DNA from: Methylobacterium sp. J-030
GTDB lineage: Bacteria > Pseudomonadota > Alphaproteobacteria > Rhizobiales > Beijerinckiaceae
Assembly: GCF_022829545.1 (NCBI RefSeq)
Contig: NZ_JAKSYM010000225.1
Coordinates: forward strand, 1 to 64,000
DNA length: 64,000 nt
Direction of reading: 5' to 3'
The notes beneath the pieces are model-generated. The model was given only the letters and a program-made list of their open reading frames with translations, had not been told where the DNA came from and did not search any database. A program made the position numbers and the translations under genes. Below are positions 8,504 through 16,837 of the stretch, piece by piece. Each line of letters begins with the position of its first letter. Position 1 is the stretch's first letter.

Positions 8504-9883
8504 TCAGGCGGTCTTGCTCACCGGCTGCGCCGGCACGTCGGCGCGCTCCAGCATGATCTCGGCCAGCGTGTGGTAGAGCCCGCCCCGGCAGACCGCCTTC
8601 GAGGCAGCGTCGGAGACGAGGGCGGCCACCATCAGCGGGATCATCATCGCGTGGTTCTGGGTCATCTCGGTGACGATGACGAAGCTGGTGATCGGCGCCT
8701 GGAGCACGCCGGTGAGGTAGGCGACCATGCCGATCAGCACGAGGGCGCCCACCGGCATGTCGGGCAGGAAGCCGTGGACCGTGCCGCCGAGGCCGGCCCC
8801 GACCGCGAGCGACGGCGCGAACAGGCCGCCGGGGATGCCGCTGATCGAGCTGAGCACCGTGGCGGCGAACTTCAGCGGCGCGTAGGACCAGCCGGCCGCC
8901 GCATCGCCGTGGAGGATATTCCGGGCCTCCTCGTAGCCGGTGCCGTAGGCCGTTCCGCCGGAGGCGAGGCCGCACAGGGCGACGCACAAGCCGCAGGCGG
9001 CCGCGAACAGGATCGGCCGGGCCCGGATCAGGCGGCCGGTCCGTCCCGGCAGCCCCCAGGCGAACAGGATCACGATCCGGCTGAACAGGCCGCCCGCCAG
9101 CCCCCCGGCGGCGGCGATCAGAAGCACGACCCAACTCGCCGCGAAGGGCAGCTCGGCCTGGGTGGTGCCGAAATAGGTGTAATTGCCCAGGAGCCACAGG
9201 GAGGTCAGGCCGGCCGCCACGATCCCGGCGACGATCAGCCCGGAGGAGCGCGCCTCGTAGGCCCGGCCCAGTTCCTCGATGCCGAACACGATGCCGGCGA
9301 GCGGGGTGTTGAAGGCCGCCGCGACGCCGGCGGCGCCGCCCGCCAGCAGCAGGCCCGGCAGGCGGTCCGGCGTCAGCCGGCCGAAGGCCGCCATGATGGC
9401 GGCGCCGACCTGCACGGTCGGTCCCTCGCGGCCCGCGGAGGCGCCGCAGAGCAGGCCCAAGAACAGCACCATCACCTTGCCGAAGGCCACCCGCGGGGAG
9501 ATCAGCGAGAACCGGAAGCGCGCATCCCGGGCGTGCCGGGCGGCGATCACCTGCGGGATGCCGGACCCTTGCGAGTTCGGGAACACCGTCCGGGCCAGAA
9601 GCGCGGCCAGCGCGAAACCCGCGGGCGTCAGCACCAGGGCGATCAGCGGCGAGGGCGCGATGATCCGCCGGAACCCGTCCTGGGCGAGGTCCGCCCCCTT
9701 GGCCATCAGCACGGCGGCGAGGCCGACGCAGATGCCCCCGGCGAGGAACAGCATCCGCCCGCGCCAGAGCGGGTAGGCCTCCAGCGAGGCCGAGCGCAGG
9801 CGCATGATCGAGCGGCGGTAGCGGGAGCGCCGCGGGCGGGGGGAGCCGGTCGTTGCCCGCACGTCGTCCCGTGTGTCCACCAT
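8504..9883 (-). CDS. ClC-type chloride channel/antiporter
   Basis: A 459-residue integral membrane protein of the ClC family. It shows the selectivity motifs GSGIP at 106-110, GREGP at 151-155 with gating Glu153, and GLFAPSL later. The internal Glu of IVFGIEEL, equivalent to the proton Glu of E. coli ClcA, is present, so it is more likely a Cl-/H+ antiporter than a channel. No C-terminal CBS domains follow. The start MVDTRDD at 9883 is preferred; in-frame codons reach 9952. It lies downstream of the photolyase gene on the same strand. Confidence 0.93.
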   Translation of the reverse strand: MVDTRDDVRATTGSPRPRRSRYRRSIMRLRSASLEAYPLWRGRMLFLAGGICVGLAAVLMAKGADLAQDGFRRIIAPSPLIALVLTPAGFALAALLARTVFPNSQGSGIPQVIAARHARDARFRFSLISPRVAFGKVMVLFLGLLCGASAGREGPTVQVGAAIMAAFGRLTPDRLPGLLLAGGAAGVAAAFNTPLAGIVFGIEELGRAYEARSSGLIVAGIVAAGLTSLWLLGNYTYFGTTQAELPFAASWVVLLIAAAGGLAGGLFSRIVILFAWGLPGRTGRLIRARPILFAAACGLCVALCGLASGGTAYGTGYEEARNILHGDAAAGWSYAPLKFAATVLSSISGIPGGLFAPSLAVGAGLGGTVHGFLPDMPVGALVLIGMVAYLTGVLQAPITSFVIVTEMTQNHAMMIPLMVAALVSDAASKAVCRGGLYHTLAEIMLERADVPAQPVSKTA

Positions 9884-10009
9884 GATCGAGCATGTACCCG
9901 CGCTGTCGGTAAGGAGGCTATACCGCAACCGCGGGGAAATGGCCCAGGTCATGGCCCGAAGTCCACGATGTACAGGTTGCGGGCTCCACGTACCGCCCGG
10001 CGACAGCCC

Positions 10010-11404
10010 TCACCCCTCGGCCTCACACAGCCGCTCCACCGCCTTCACATACGCCTTGGCGTCGAACTTCTTCAGCGAGTTCTCGCTCTGGTAGCGGACG
10101 GTCCCGAAAACCTTCCGCTTCTGCCAGGGGCGATCGTGCAGGCCGTAGACCCAGGCGACGTTGGTGAAGGAATTCGCGTCGCGCCCATCGAGGAAGTAGC
10201 GGTTGTTGAGCCGGAGCGTGCGGGCGAACCCCTCCTCGGGCGAAGGGGACCATTCCAGAATCTTCTTGCCCCAGTACATCCGCAGCTGGTTGTGCATGTA
10301 GCCGGTCTCGCGCATCTCCTGCATCGCAGCGTTCCAGTAGCGGTCGTGGGTCTCGCCGGCCGCCAGTTGCTTCTCCGAGTAGGCGTGCGGGCGTTTATCC
10401 TCCGCGTGCTCCGCGAGCGTCTTGCGCGCCCAGTCCGGAACGGCCGACTCGTAGGAATCGTAGCCCTCCGTGTAGAACACGTGGTTCATCGCGAGTTCGC
10501 GCCGGACGACCAGTTCCTCCAGGTAGGCGCCGCGGTCGTCGTCGTCGCCCGCCTTGGCCGCGCGCACCGCCAGGGCGATCTCCACGGGCGAGATCTGGCC
10601 GAAATGCAGGTAGGGGCTCATGTGCGAGGCCGCCGCCGCCTCCGGCATGTTGCGGTCCGCGCCGTAGCCCGCGAATCCGTCCTTCAGGAAGGCCTGCAGG
10701 CGCTTGCGGGCTTCGGTCTCGCCGCCGGTAAAGCGCTTCACCGGCCCCACCACCCGGTCGAGGGTCATCCCGGCGAGCACCGCCCCGGGATCCGAGACGT
10801 CGATGGCGCTTTTCAGCTTGAGCTTGCCGGCCGCATGCTTCGGCTTGCGCGGCCTCAGATCGGCGATGAACGGATCCCAGAGCTTGTTCAGTTTCGGACG
10901 CAGGGTTCGGGCGGCGTATTCGTGCTTCTTCGAGGCCGTCTCGACCGGCACCACCACGTCGCCCTCGACCTGGACGATCCGTGTCTTCACCGCCTGTGTG
11001 ATCTCCGCGTACCAGCCCTTCTGGATCGCGAGGTAGCCCCGATCGAGGACGAGGAGCGCGGCGTCCTTGGCGAGATCGATGGCGACCTTGGAGGGCGAGG
11101 CCTTGCGCATCACGAAGCCGATCCCCCGCTTCTCCAGGCCGGCCTTCGCATCCGCGAGACCCTGCAGAAGGAAGGCGTAGTGCCGGGCATTGGCCTCGGG
11201 GAAGCCGCTGGCGCCGTCGAGCAGGCCGAAACAGGCGACCACCGGCAGATCCAGGCGGTTCGCCTCCTCGATGGCGAGTTCCAGCGCGGGGTTGAACTTC
11301 GCCCGGTTGGCCTGCTGCAGGAGATAGAGCACGTAAGCCCCGTCCTCGCGCGGCTCGACATCGTTGAGAACCCGAATACGCTCGCCCTGGATCGCCATGC
11401 TCAC
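10010..11404 (-). CDS. phrB: Class II CPD photolyase
   Basis: A 464-residue flavoprotein that splits UV-induced cyclobutane pyrimidine dimers using blue light. Class II features are clear: EELVVRRELAMNHVFY, the MHNQLRMYWGKKILEW block, and YGLHDRPWQKRKVFGTVRYQ near the end. An N-terminal alpha/beta antenna domain covers roughly 1-170 and the FAD domain the rest. Most bacterial photolyases are class I, so class II is the less common type. Two Met codons (1 and 3) could start it. It lies upstream of the ClC gene, 126 bases apart. Confidence 0.93.
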   Translation of the reverse strand: MSMAIQGERIRVLNDVEPREDGAYVLYLLQQANRAKFNPALELAIEEANRLDLPVVACFGLLDGASGFPEANARHYAFLLQGLADAKAGLEKRGIGFVMRKASPSKVAIDLAKDAALLVLDRGYLAIQKGWYAEITQAVKTRIVQVEGDVVVPVETASKKHEYAARTLRPKLNKLWDPFIADLRPRKPKHAAGKLKLKSAIDVSDPGAVLAGMTLDRVVGPVKRFTGGETEARKRLQAFLKDGFAGYGADRNMPEAAAASHMSPYLHFGQISPVEIALAVRAAKAGDDDDRGAYLEELVVRRELAMNHVFYTEGYDSYESAVPDWARKTLAEHAEDKRPHAYSEKQLAAGETHDRYWNAAMQEMRETGYMHNQLRMYWGKKILEWSPSPEEGFARTLRLNNRYFLDGRDANSFTNVAWVYGLHDRPWQKRKVFGTVRYQSENSLKKFDAKAYVKAVERLCEAEG

Positions 11405-11713
11405 CCTGATCCCTGCTTCGCACCGCGCGGTAGAGACTTGGCCGGAGAGCTAGCGCAGCGTTCAGCTTCGTCTCTGCGTGGCGCAGACATGCCCGCGTGC
11501 AATCGAGCGGCATGGCCGGTGCCGGGATCGACAGCCCAAACCCGCGCTTTGTCAGCGACTTAACGACCGATCGATCCGGGCTAGAGCCGGGAATTCTGAA
11601 GTCGACGGGACTTCGCGAGCCTGCGGCATTTTCAACACAGAGTCGCGCGGATGCGTGTGCAGACGCACAAAAGGACAGCCCTGCTGTCCTGATGACCTTG
11701 AAAATTTCAACCG

Positions 11714-11823
11714 AGCGCGCAGATTGTGCAGCGCGGGACGGCGATGGCGTCGCGGTCTCGCAGCCCTTCTTGGGCGTTTCCTCCCTAGACTTCGGGCCGC
11801 TCCCTCGTGGAGTGGCCTTTTTT
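11714..11823 (+). ncRNA. Candidate trans-acting small RNA with anti-Shine-Dalgarno segment
   Basis: No plus-strand gene ends here, yet a strong terminator sits at 11795-11823. Upstream is a run of short hairpins: GCGATGGCGTCGC (11741-11753) and GCCCTTCTTGGGC (11763-11775), then an unpaired TTTCCTCCCT at 11777-11786, then the terminator. An exposed CCUCCC next to a 3' terminator is the hallmark of alphaproteobacterial anti-Shine-Dalgarno RNAs such as AbcR/alpha-r15. The 5' end is a guess; a TTGAAA at 11699-11704 could be a -35 element with a poor -10. Family membership is inference. Confidence 0.5.
11795..11823 (+). terminator. Rho-independent terminator
   Basis: Stem GGCCGCTCC (11795-11803), loop CTCGT, stem GGAGTGGCC (11809-11817) pairing fully with one G-U, then six T. 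It faces plus and follows the candidate small RNA. Confidence 0.8.
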
Positions 11824-11938
11824 CTGTCCGGATGGTCCCGGGGCTGCTGTCACCGGACCACCTTCGGCCCCCTGGATCACGACGGGTCCTGCCGCCATGC
11901 TGGCGCGGAGCGCCGGAACAGGCGCGGGAGGACACGCC

Positions 11939-13066
11939 GTGAGAATCGCGAACCGGATTTCTGCCGCACTGCCGGCCCTCGTCGGCCTGCTCGCCCTCGT
12001 CACCCCCGCACCGGCCGCGGAGCCGCCGCGCTTCCAGGTCGATCCCGCTTGGCCGAAGCCGCTGCCGAACGACTGGATCCTGGGACAGGCCGCGGGGGTC
12101 GCGGTGGACGCGCAGGATCATGTCTGGGTCATCCAGCGGCCCCGCACCCTCACCGACGACGAGAAGGCCGCGAGCCTCGATCCACCCCGGACCAAATGCT
12201 GCAAGCCGGCCCCGCCGGTGCTGGAGTTCGACCAGGCCGGGACCCTGCTGCGGAGCTGGGGCGGCCCCGGCCCCGGCTACGACTGGCCGACCAACGAGCA
12301 CGGCATCCAGATCGATGGCCAGGGCTTCGTCTGGATCGCCGGCAACGGCGACACGGACGGGCAGCTCCTGAAATTCACGCCCGAGGGCAAGTTCGTGCTG
12401 CAGATCGGCAAGTCCGGCCCGCAGACCGACAGCCGCGACACCAGCCGGCTCGGCAAGCCCGCCAACGTCGATTTCGACATGGCGGCCAACGAGGTCTACG
12501 TGGCGGACGGCTACTACAACCACCGCATCATCGTGTTCGATCGCGACACCGGCGCGTTCAAGCGGATGTGGGGCGCCTACGGCAAGCCGCCGACCGACGA
12601 CAAGCTCGGCCCCTACGATCCGGCGGCCGCCCCGGCCCGGCAATTCGCCAACCCGGTCCACTGCGTGCGGATCGCCAAGGACGGGCTGGTCTATGTCTGC
12701 GACCGGACCAACGACCGGGTCCAGGTGTTCAGGAAGGACGGGAGCTTCGTCACGGAATTCTTCGTCGCGAAGAACACCCGGGCCAACGGCTCGGTCTGGG
12801 AGCTGGCCCTGTGGCCGGACGCGGACCAGACCTACCTGCTGAACGCGGATGGGGCCAACAACGAGGTCCGCACCCTGGAGCGCGCGACCGGCGCTGTGGT
12901 GGGCGCCTTCGGCCGGAACGGGCGCATGGCGGGCCAGTTCCACTGGATCCACAACCTCGCGGTCGATTCGCACGGGGATGTCTTCACCACCGAGGTCGAT
13001 ACCGGCAAGCGGGCGCAGAAATTCGTGCCGGTGGGGGATGTCGGCTTGCCCAAACGCGCGCCGTAG
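11939..13066 (+). CDS. Secreted NHL-repeat beta-propeller protein
   Basis: A 375-residue exported protein. Start GTG 11939 has an excellent GGGAGGA site, followed by a Sec signal peptide ending near TPAPAAEP. The mature part is a run of propeller blades (FVWIAGNGDTDGQLLKF, NEVYVADGYYNHRIIVFD, LVYVCDRTNDRVQVF) resembling the NHL/peptidyl-amidating-lyase-like family. The motif TDGQLLKFTPEGKF is typical. Such proteins bind ligands or act as lyases; no catalytic assignment is possible. It has no partner on its strand and follows the terminator of the candidate small RNA. Confidence 0.85.
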   Translation: MRIANRISAALPALVGLLALVTPAPAAEPPRFQVDPAWPKPLPNDWILGQAAGVAVDAQDHVWVIQRPRTLTDDEKAASLDPPRTKCCKPAPPVLEFDQAGTLLRSWGGPGPGYDWPTNEHGIQIDGQGFVWIAGNGDTDGQLLKFTPEGKFVLQIGKSGPQTDSRDTSRLGKPANVDFDMAANEVYVADGYYNHRIIVFDRDTGAFKRMWGAYGKPPTDDKLGPYDPAAAPARQFANPVHCVRIAKDGLVYVCDRTNDRVQVFRKDGSFVTEFFVAKNTRANGSVWELALWPDADQTYLLNADGANNEVRTLERATGAVVGAFGRNGRMAGQFHWIHNLAVDSHGDVFTTEVDTGKRAQKFVPVGDVGLPKRAP

Positions 13067-13409
13067 GACGGCTGGGGGCCGGAGAGGCTGAGCGCCGGAC
13101 GTTCCATTGACCGTCGAGGCCGGCCGCCGACAACCCCGGCACACGACGGGTAGGTGAGCCTGACCGGAGGCGCCCCGTTCCCGACGACAGGCTCTGGTGG
13201 CCCCGTCGGGACACCGCGGAAACCCTCGCTTCCGCACGCCGTTGCCCTAGATCGGCCCTCTGGTCGGTCGACGCAGCCGAGACGTCCGGACGGCGACCGG
13301 CGTGCTCCGATTCCTCCCGGCGGCGCGCCGCTGTCGGGACGCCGTACAGAAGACCCTCGGCTTGCCCTCTGATGGGCAGCCCGGACCCCGGACAGGGAGA
13401 AGGAACGAC
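13067..13409. other. Intergenic region, nothing distinct seen
   Basis: 343 bases before the EthD-family gene. No repeat, hairpin terminator or plausible gene was recognised; a promoter for the following pair is expected here. Confidence 0.4.
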
Positions 13410-13721
13410 ATGATTCTGGTGAGCGTGATGTATCCGGCCGGCCCGAGATTCGACATGGGCTACTACCTCGGCCACCATATGCCGCTGGTGCGGGAGCGCT
13501 GGTCGGCGCTGGGCCTGCACGACGCCAAGGTGGTCAAGGGTGCCGGGACGCCGGATGGCGGCAGCGCGCCGTTTCAGGTCATGGCGCTGCTGACCTTCGA
13601 GTCGGCGGACGCGTTCCAGAAGGCCGTGGCCGCCCACGGCAACGAAATCTTCGCCGACATCCCGAACTTCACCCCGGCCCAGGCTCAGGTCCAGATCAAC
13701 GATTTCGCGGAGAGCCCGTGA
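13410..13721 (+). CDS. EthD family protein
   Basis: A 103-residue ferredoxin-like dimeric alpha/beta-barrel protein. The start MILVSVMYPAGPRFDMGYYL with GHHMPLV is typical of the EthD family, first seen in ethyl tert-butyl ether degradation operons; most members have unknown function. ATG 13410 has a strong GGGAGAAGGA site. The stop overlaps the next gene's GTG (GTGA), so the two are translationally coupled. Confidence 0.9.
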   Translation: MILVSVMYPAGPRFDMGYYLGHHMPLVRERWSALGLHDAKVVKGAGTPDGGSAPFQVMALLTFESADAFQKAVAAHGNEIFADIPNFTPAQAQVQINDFAESP

Positions 13722-14017
13722 TCGACATCGTCAAGGCGGTGCAGGGGGCCGATCCCAGCCTCGGCACCTACGTCATCATCCTGCGGGGCGACTCGCGGGC
13801 CCTGGACGGGCCGGAGCACCTGACCCCTGAGGCGCAGGCGTGGCTGTCGGCTCATGCGCCCGGCGGCCGACTCGCGCGGGTGAAGATCCTCCTCGCACCC
13901 TATCCGGGTGCGGAGCCGGCCGAGCGGGACGTGCCCGTCATGGCCTTCGCGGAGGCGCGGGAACTCGCTGCCTTCGCGACGACCTGGACCGGTGATCCGC
14001 TGCCGGACGCGGAGTGA
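13718..14017 (+). CDS. Hypothetical protein coupled to EthD
   Basis: A 99-residue soluble protein starting at GTG 13718, overlapping the EthD stop by four bases. Sequence MIDIVKAVQGADPSLGTYVI to TTWTGDPLPDAE, with no signal peptide or helix. The family is not recognised. The overlap argues it is real and made in step with EthD. Confidence 0.75.
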   Translation: MIDIVKAVQGADPSLGTYVIILRGDSRALDGPEHLTPEAQAWLSAHAPGGRLARVKILLAPYPGAEPAERDVPVMAFAEARELAAFATTWTGDPLPDAE

Positions 14018-14066
14018 CGCGGCCGCGCCTCCAAGGTGCTCCGCGCGGAACGGCCGTCCAACCCAT

Positions 14067-14185
14067 ATCCTCAGCCTGAGGTGCCGGAGCGACGCGCAGG
14101 TCTCGATGGAGCCCTCCCGATACGATCGCGATCTCTGGAGTTCTCCTTCGAGGCCCGCTGCGCAGTCACCTCCAGATAAGGGAAT
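14067..14185. repeat. Intergenic palindrome, family A (degenerate copy)
   Basis: Starts CCTCAGCCTGAGGTGCCG and ends in TCCTTCGAGGCCCGCTGCG then CACCTCCAG. The outer arms CCTCAgCCTGAGGTG pair only partly. Same family as copies at 17141, 27611, 37613, 39471 and 52262. Confidence 0.65.
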
Positions 14186-14232
14186 GGGGTGGATGCCCAT
14201 TCGTTCGACCGTGAAAGAAGGCTTAAGAGAGT

Positions 14233-14248
14233 TGTTTCACGTGAAACA
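14233..14248. other. parS: parS centromere-like site (ParB binding)
   Basis: The 16-mer TGTTTCACGTGAAACA is a perfect palindrome identical to the conserved chromosomal ParB site used by many bacteria. It sits in an intergenic gap between convergent genes. Only one copy is present in this window. ParB spreads from such sites to load condensin and drive origin segregation, so the region is probably near the replication origin (inference). Confidence 0.85.
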
Positions 14249-14288
14249 TTTATAAACCCACGCGTATGGACAGACCCCGCGCGCCGTC

Positions 14289-15401
14289 TCACCGCCGCAC
14301 GGGAACCGGCCCGTTCACGCCCGGCCAGTCGGAATAGCCGTTGGCTCCGCCGCCGTACCAATAGGCCTTGGGCGCTTCGGCAATGGGCGCGCCCGTGGCG
14401 AACCGCTCCACGAGATCGGGATTGGCGAGGTACGGCCGGCCGAAGCTGAACAGATCGGCCCGTCCCTCGGCCAGCTCCTTCGCGGCGAGGTCGAGGGTCA
14501 GCCCGTTGTTGCCGATATAGGCGCCCTTGAACCGGCGGCGCAGGGCCGCGAGGTCGACGCCTTCCGGCGCGTCGCGGCCCTGCTGCGTCACGCCCTCGAT
14601 CGCGTGGACGTAGAGAAGTCCGAACCGGTTGAGCGCGTCGAGATAGGCGCCATAAGTGGCGTTCGGATCGGAATCGAGCGGCGTCTCGCCGGGCTGCGTC
14701 GTGGCAGGCGAGATCCGGATGCCGACCCGGCCGCCGCCGCCCCAGATTTCGGTCACGGCCTGGACCACCTCCAGCGGGAAGCGCAACCGGTTCTCGATCG
14801 AGCCGCCGTAGCGGTCGGTCCGCCGGTTGGTCGAATCGCGGACGAACTGCTCCAGCAGGTAGTTGTTGGCCGAGTGGATCTCGACACCGTCGAACCCGGC
14901 GCGCTTGGCGTTCTCCGCGGCGCGCCGGTAATCGGCTACGATGCCGGGGATCTCGTCGGTCTCCAGGGCGCGGGGCGTCACGTGGGGTTTCATGCCCTCG
15001 CGGGTGAAGGCGGTTCCCTCCGGCTTGACCGCCGAGGCCGAGACGGGGAGCCCGCCGCCCGGCTGGAGGTCGGGATGCGAGATCCGGCCCGTGTGCCAGA
15101 GTTGGAGGAAGATCAACCCGTCATTGGCGTGGACAATCCTGATGATCCGGGACCAGCTCGCCACCTGCGCGTCGGACCAGATCCCCGGCGTGTAGGCGTA
15201 GCCGACCGCCTGGGGCGAGATGTTGGTCGCCTCGCTGATGATCAGGCCGGCACTCGCCCGCTGGCCGTAATAATCGGCGGCGAAGTCCGGCGGCACGCCG
15301 TCATTGTCGGAACGGCTGCGGGTGAGCGGCGCCATCACGATGCGGTTCTTGAGGCTCAGTCCACCGATCGTGACGGGCTGAAGGATCGGGTTGTTCGACA
15401 T
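14289..15401 (-). CDS. Old Yellow Enzyme family alkene reductase
   Basis: A 370-residue FMN-dependent NADH:flavin oxidoreductase that reduces activated C=C bonds. It shows LKNRIVMAPLTRSRS at the N-terminus, LQLWHTGR, GVEIHSANNYLLEQFVRD, RTDRYGGSIENR, and DLFSFGRPYLANPDL at the end. The HSANNYLL segment carries the usual His and Asn substrate-binding pair, and the N-terminal TRSR is typical of the class of E. coli NemA. Start ATG 15401 (MSNNPILQP) is preferred over ATG 15437. Physiological substrate unknown. Confidence 0.93.
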   Translation of the reverse strand: MSNNPILQPVTIGGLSLKNRIVMAPLTRSRSDNDGVPPDFAADYYGQRASAGLIISEATNISPQAVGYAYTPGIWSDAQVASWSRIIRIVHANDGLIFLQLWHTGRISHPDLQPGGGLPVSASAVKPEGTAFTREGMKPHVTPRALETDEIPGIVADYRRAAENAKRAGFDGVEIHSANNYLLEQFVRDSTNRRTDRYGGSIENRLRFPLEVVQAVTEIWGGGGRVGIRISPATTQPGETPLDSDPNATYGAYLDALNRFGLLYVHAIEGVTQQGRDAPEGVDLAALRRRFKGAYIGNNGLTLDLAAKELAEGRADLFSFGRPYLANPDLVERFATGAPIAEAPKAYWYGGGANGYSDWPGVNGPVPVRR

Positions 15402-15664
15402 CGGGGCTCGCAGGCGTCGTCGGGACATGGGCGGCATGCGGGCCGCGCGCTCAAGGCTCGCGACGCTGCATCCCGGCGAAGTGCCGGAGCGCCCCGCCGA
15501 GCCGATAACCCGTGACGGCCGGTTTCGGGTTCCGCCGAGGATCGCATCTCCGATAGGCCCCAGGGCGACGCCGGCGGATCGGAACTTGGCCGTACCGGAC
15601 CGGACTTACCCGGGAAGACGGCTGCGCTCGGCCCTCACCCCGCGAACATCTGGAGACCCTCGCC

Positions 15665-16837
15665 ATGAAGGCACTGTGCTGGCACGGCCGCAACGACATC
15701 CGCTGCGATACGGTCCCCGATCCGAAGATCGAGGATTCCCGCGACGTGATCATCAAGGTCACGAGCTGCGCGATCTGCGGCTCGGACCTCCACCTGATGG
15801 ATGGGCTGATGCCCACCATGGAGAGCGGCGACGTGCTCGGCCACGAGTTCATGGGCGAGGTCGTCGAGGTCGGTCAGGGCTTCACCAAGTTCAAGAAGGG
15901 CGACCGGATCGTCGTGCCGTTCAACATCAACTGCGGCTCGTGCCGGCAGTGCAAGCTCGGCAACTACTCGGTCTGCGAGCGCTCGAACCGCAATGCCGAG
16001 ATGGCGGCGGCACAGTTCGGCTACACGACCGCCGGGCTGTTCGGCTACTCGCACCTCACCGGCGGCTACGCGGGCGGACAGGCCGAGTACGTGCGCGTGC
16101 CCATGGCCGACGTCGCGCCCATGAAGGTGCCGGACGGCATGGACGACGAGTCGGTCCTGTTCCTCACCGACATCCTGCCCACCGGCTGGCAGGGCGCCGA
16201 GCATTGCGAGATCCAGGGCGGCGAGACGATCGCGATCTGGGGTGCGGGGCCGGTCGGCCTGTTCGCCATCCAGTCGGCCAAGATCATGGGGGCCGAGCGC
16301 ATCATCGCCATCGAGACGGTGCCCGAGCGCATCGCGCTCGCCAGGAAGGCGGGGGCGACCGACGTCATCGACTTCATGAACGAGGACGTCTTCGAGCGGA
16401 TCAATGAGATCACCAGGGGCCAGGGCGCCGACGGCGTGATCGACTGCGTCGGCATGGAGGCGAGCGCCGGCCATGGCGGCCTCACCGGCATCCTCTCCAC
16501 GGTGCAGGAGAAGCTCACCGCCACGGAGCGGCCCTACGCGCTCGCCGAGGCGATCAAGGCGGTGCGCCCCTGCGGGATCGTCTCGGTGCCCGGCGTCTAC
16601 GGCGGCCCGATCCCGGTCAACATGGGCTCGATCGTCCAGAAGGGCCTGACCCTGAAGAGCGGCCAGACCCACGTGAAGCGCTACCTCGAGCCGCTGACCA
16701 AGCTGATCCAGGAGGGCAAGATCGACACCACCAGCCTGATCACCCACCGCTCGCACGACCTCACGGACGGGCCGGACCTCTACAAGGCCTTCCGAGACAA
16801 GACGGATGGCTGCGTGAAGGTGGTGTTCCATCTCTGA
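15665..16837 (+). CDS. Zinc-dependent alcohol dehydrogenase (medium-chain)
   Basis: A 390-residue MDR enzyme. Catalytic-zinc region C-I-C-G-S-D and GHEFMGEVVEVG are present. A structural-zinc lobe carries CGSCRQCKLGNYSVC, and the NAD site is GAGPVGLFAIQSAK. It belongs to the branch often annotated as glutathione-independent formaldehyde dehydrogenase-like or as zinc-dependent alcohol dehydrogenase. In a methylotroph a role in aldehyde or formaldehyde handling is attractive but unproven. Start ATG 15665. The sequence just upstream is short of an obvious ribosome binding site. Confidence 0.92.
   Translation: MKALCWHGRNDIRCDTVPDPKIEDSRDVIIKVTSCAICGSDLHLMDGLMPTMESGDVLGHEFMGEVVEVGQGFTKFKKGDRIVVPFNINCGSCRQCKLGNYSVCERSNRNAEMAAAQFGYTTAGLFGYSHLTGGYAGGQAEYVRVPMADVAPMKVPDGMDDESVLFLTDILPTGWQGAEHCEIQGGETIAIWGAGPVGLFAIQSAKIMGAERIIAIETVPERIALARKAGATDVIDFMNEDVFERINEITRGQGADGVIDCVGMEASAGHGGLTGILSTVQEKLTATERPYALAEAIKAVRPCGIVSVPGVYGGPIPVNMGSIVQKGLTLKSGQTHVKRYLEPLTKLIQEGKIDTTSLITHRSHDLTDGPDLYKAFRDKTDGCVKVVFHL

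Larger units (their letters stand above)
11405..11938. other. Intergenic region between photolyase and NHL protein genes
   Basis: 534 bases without a convincing protein gene. It holds the candidate small RNA and its terminator; 11405-11700 shows only a small hairpin GGACAGCCCTGCTGTCC near 11673. Confidence 0.5.

Noticed and set aside
8159..11563. 1134-codon open frame on the plus strand
   Set aside because: It runs opposite the ClC and photolyase genes and is Arg/Gln/His-rich noise typical of high-GC antisense frames.
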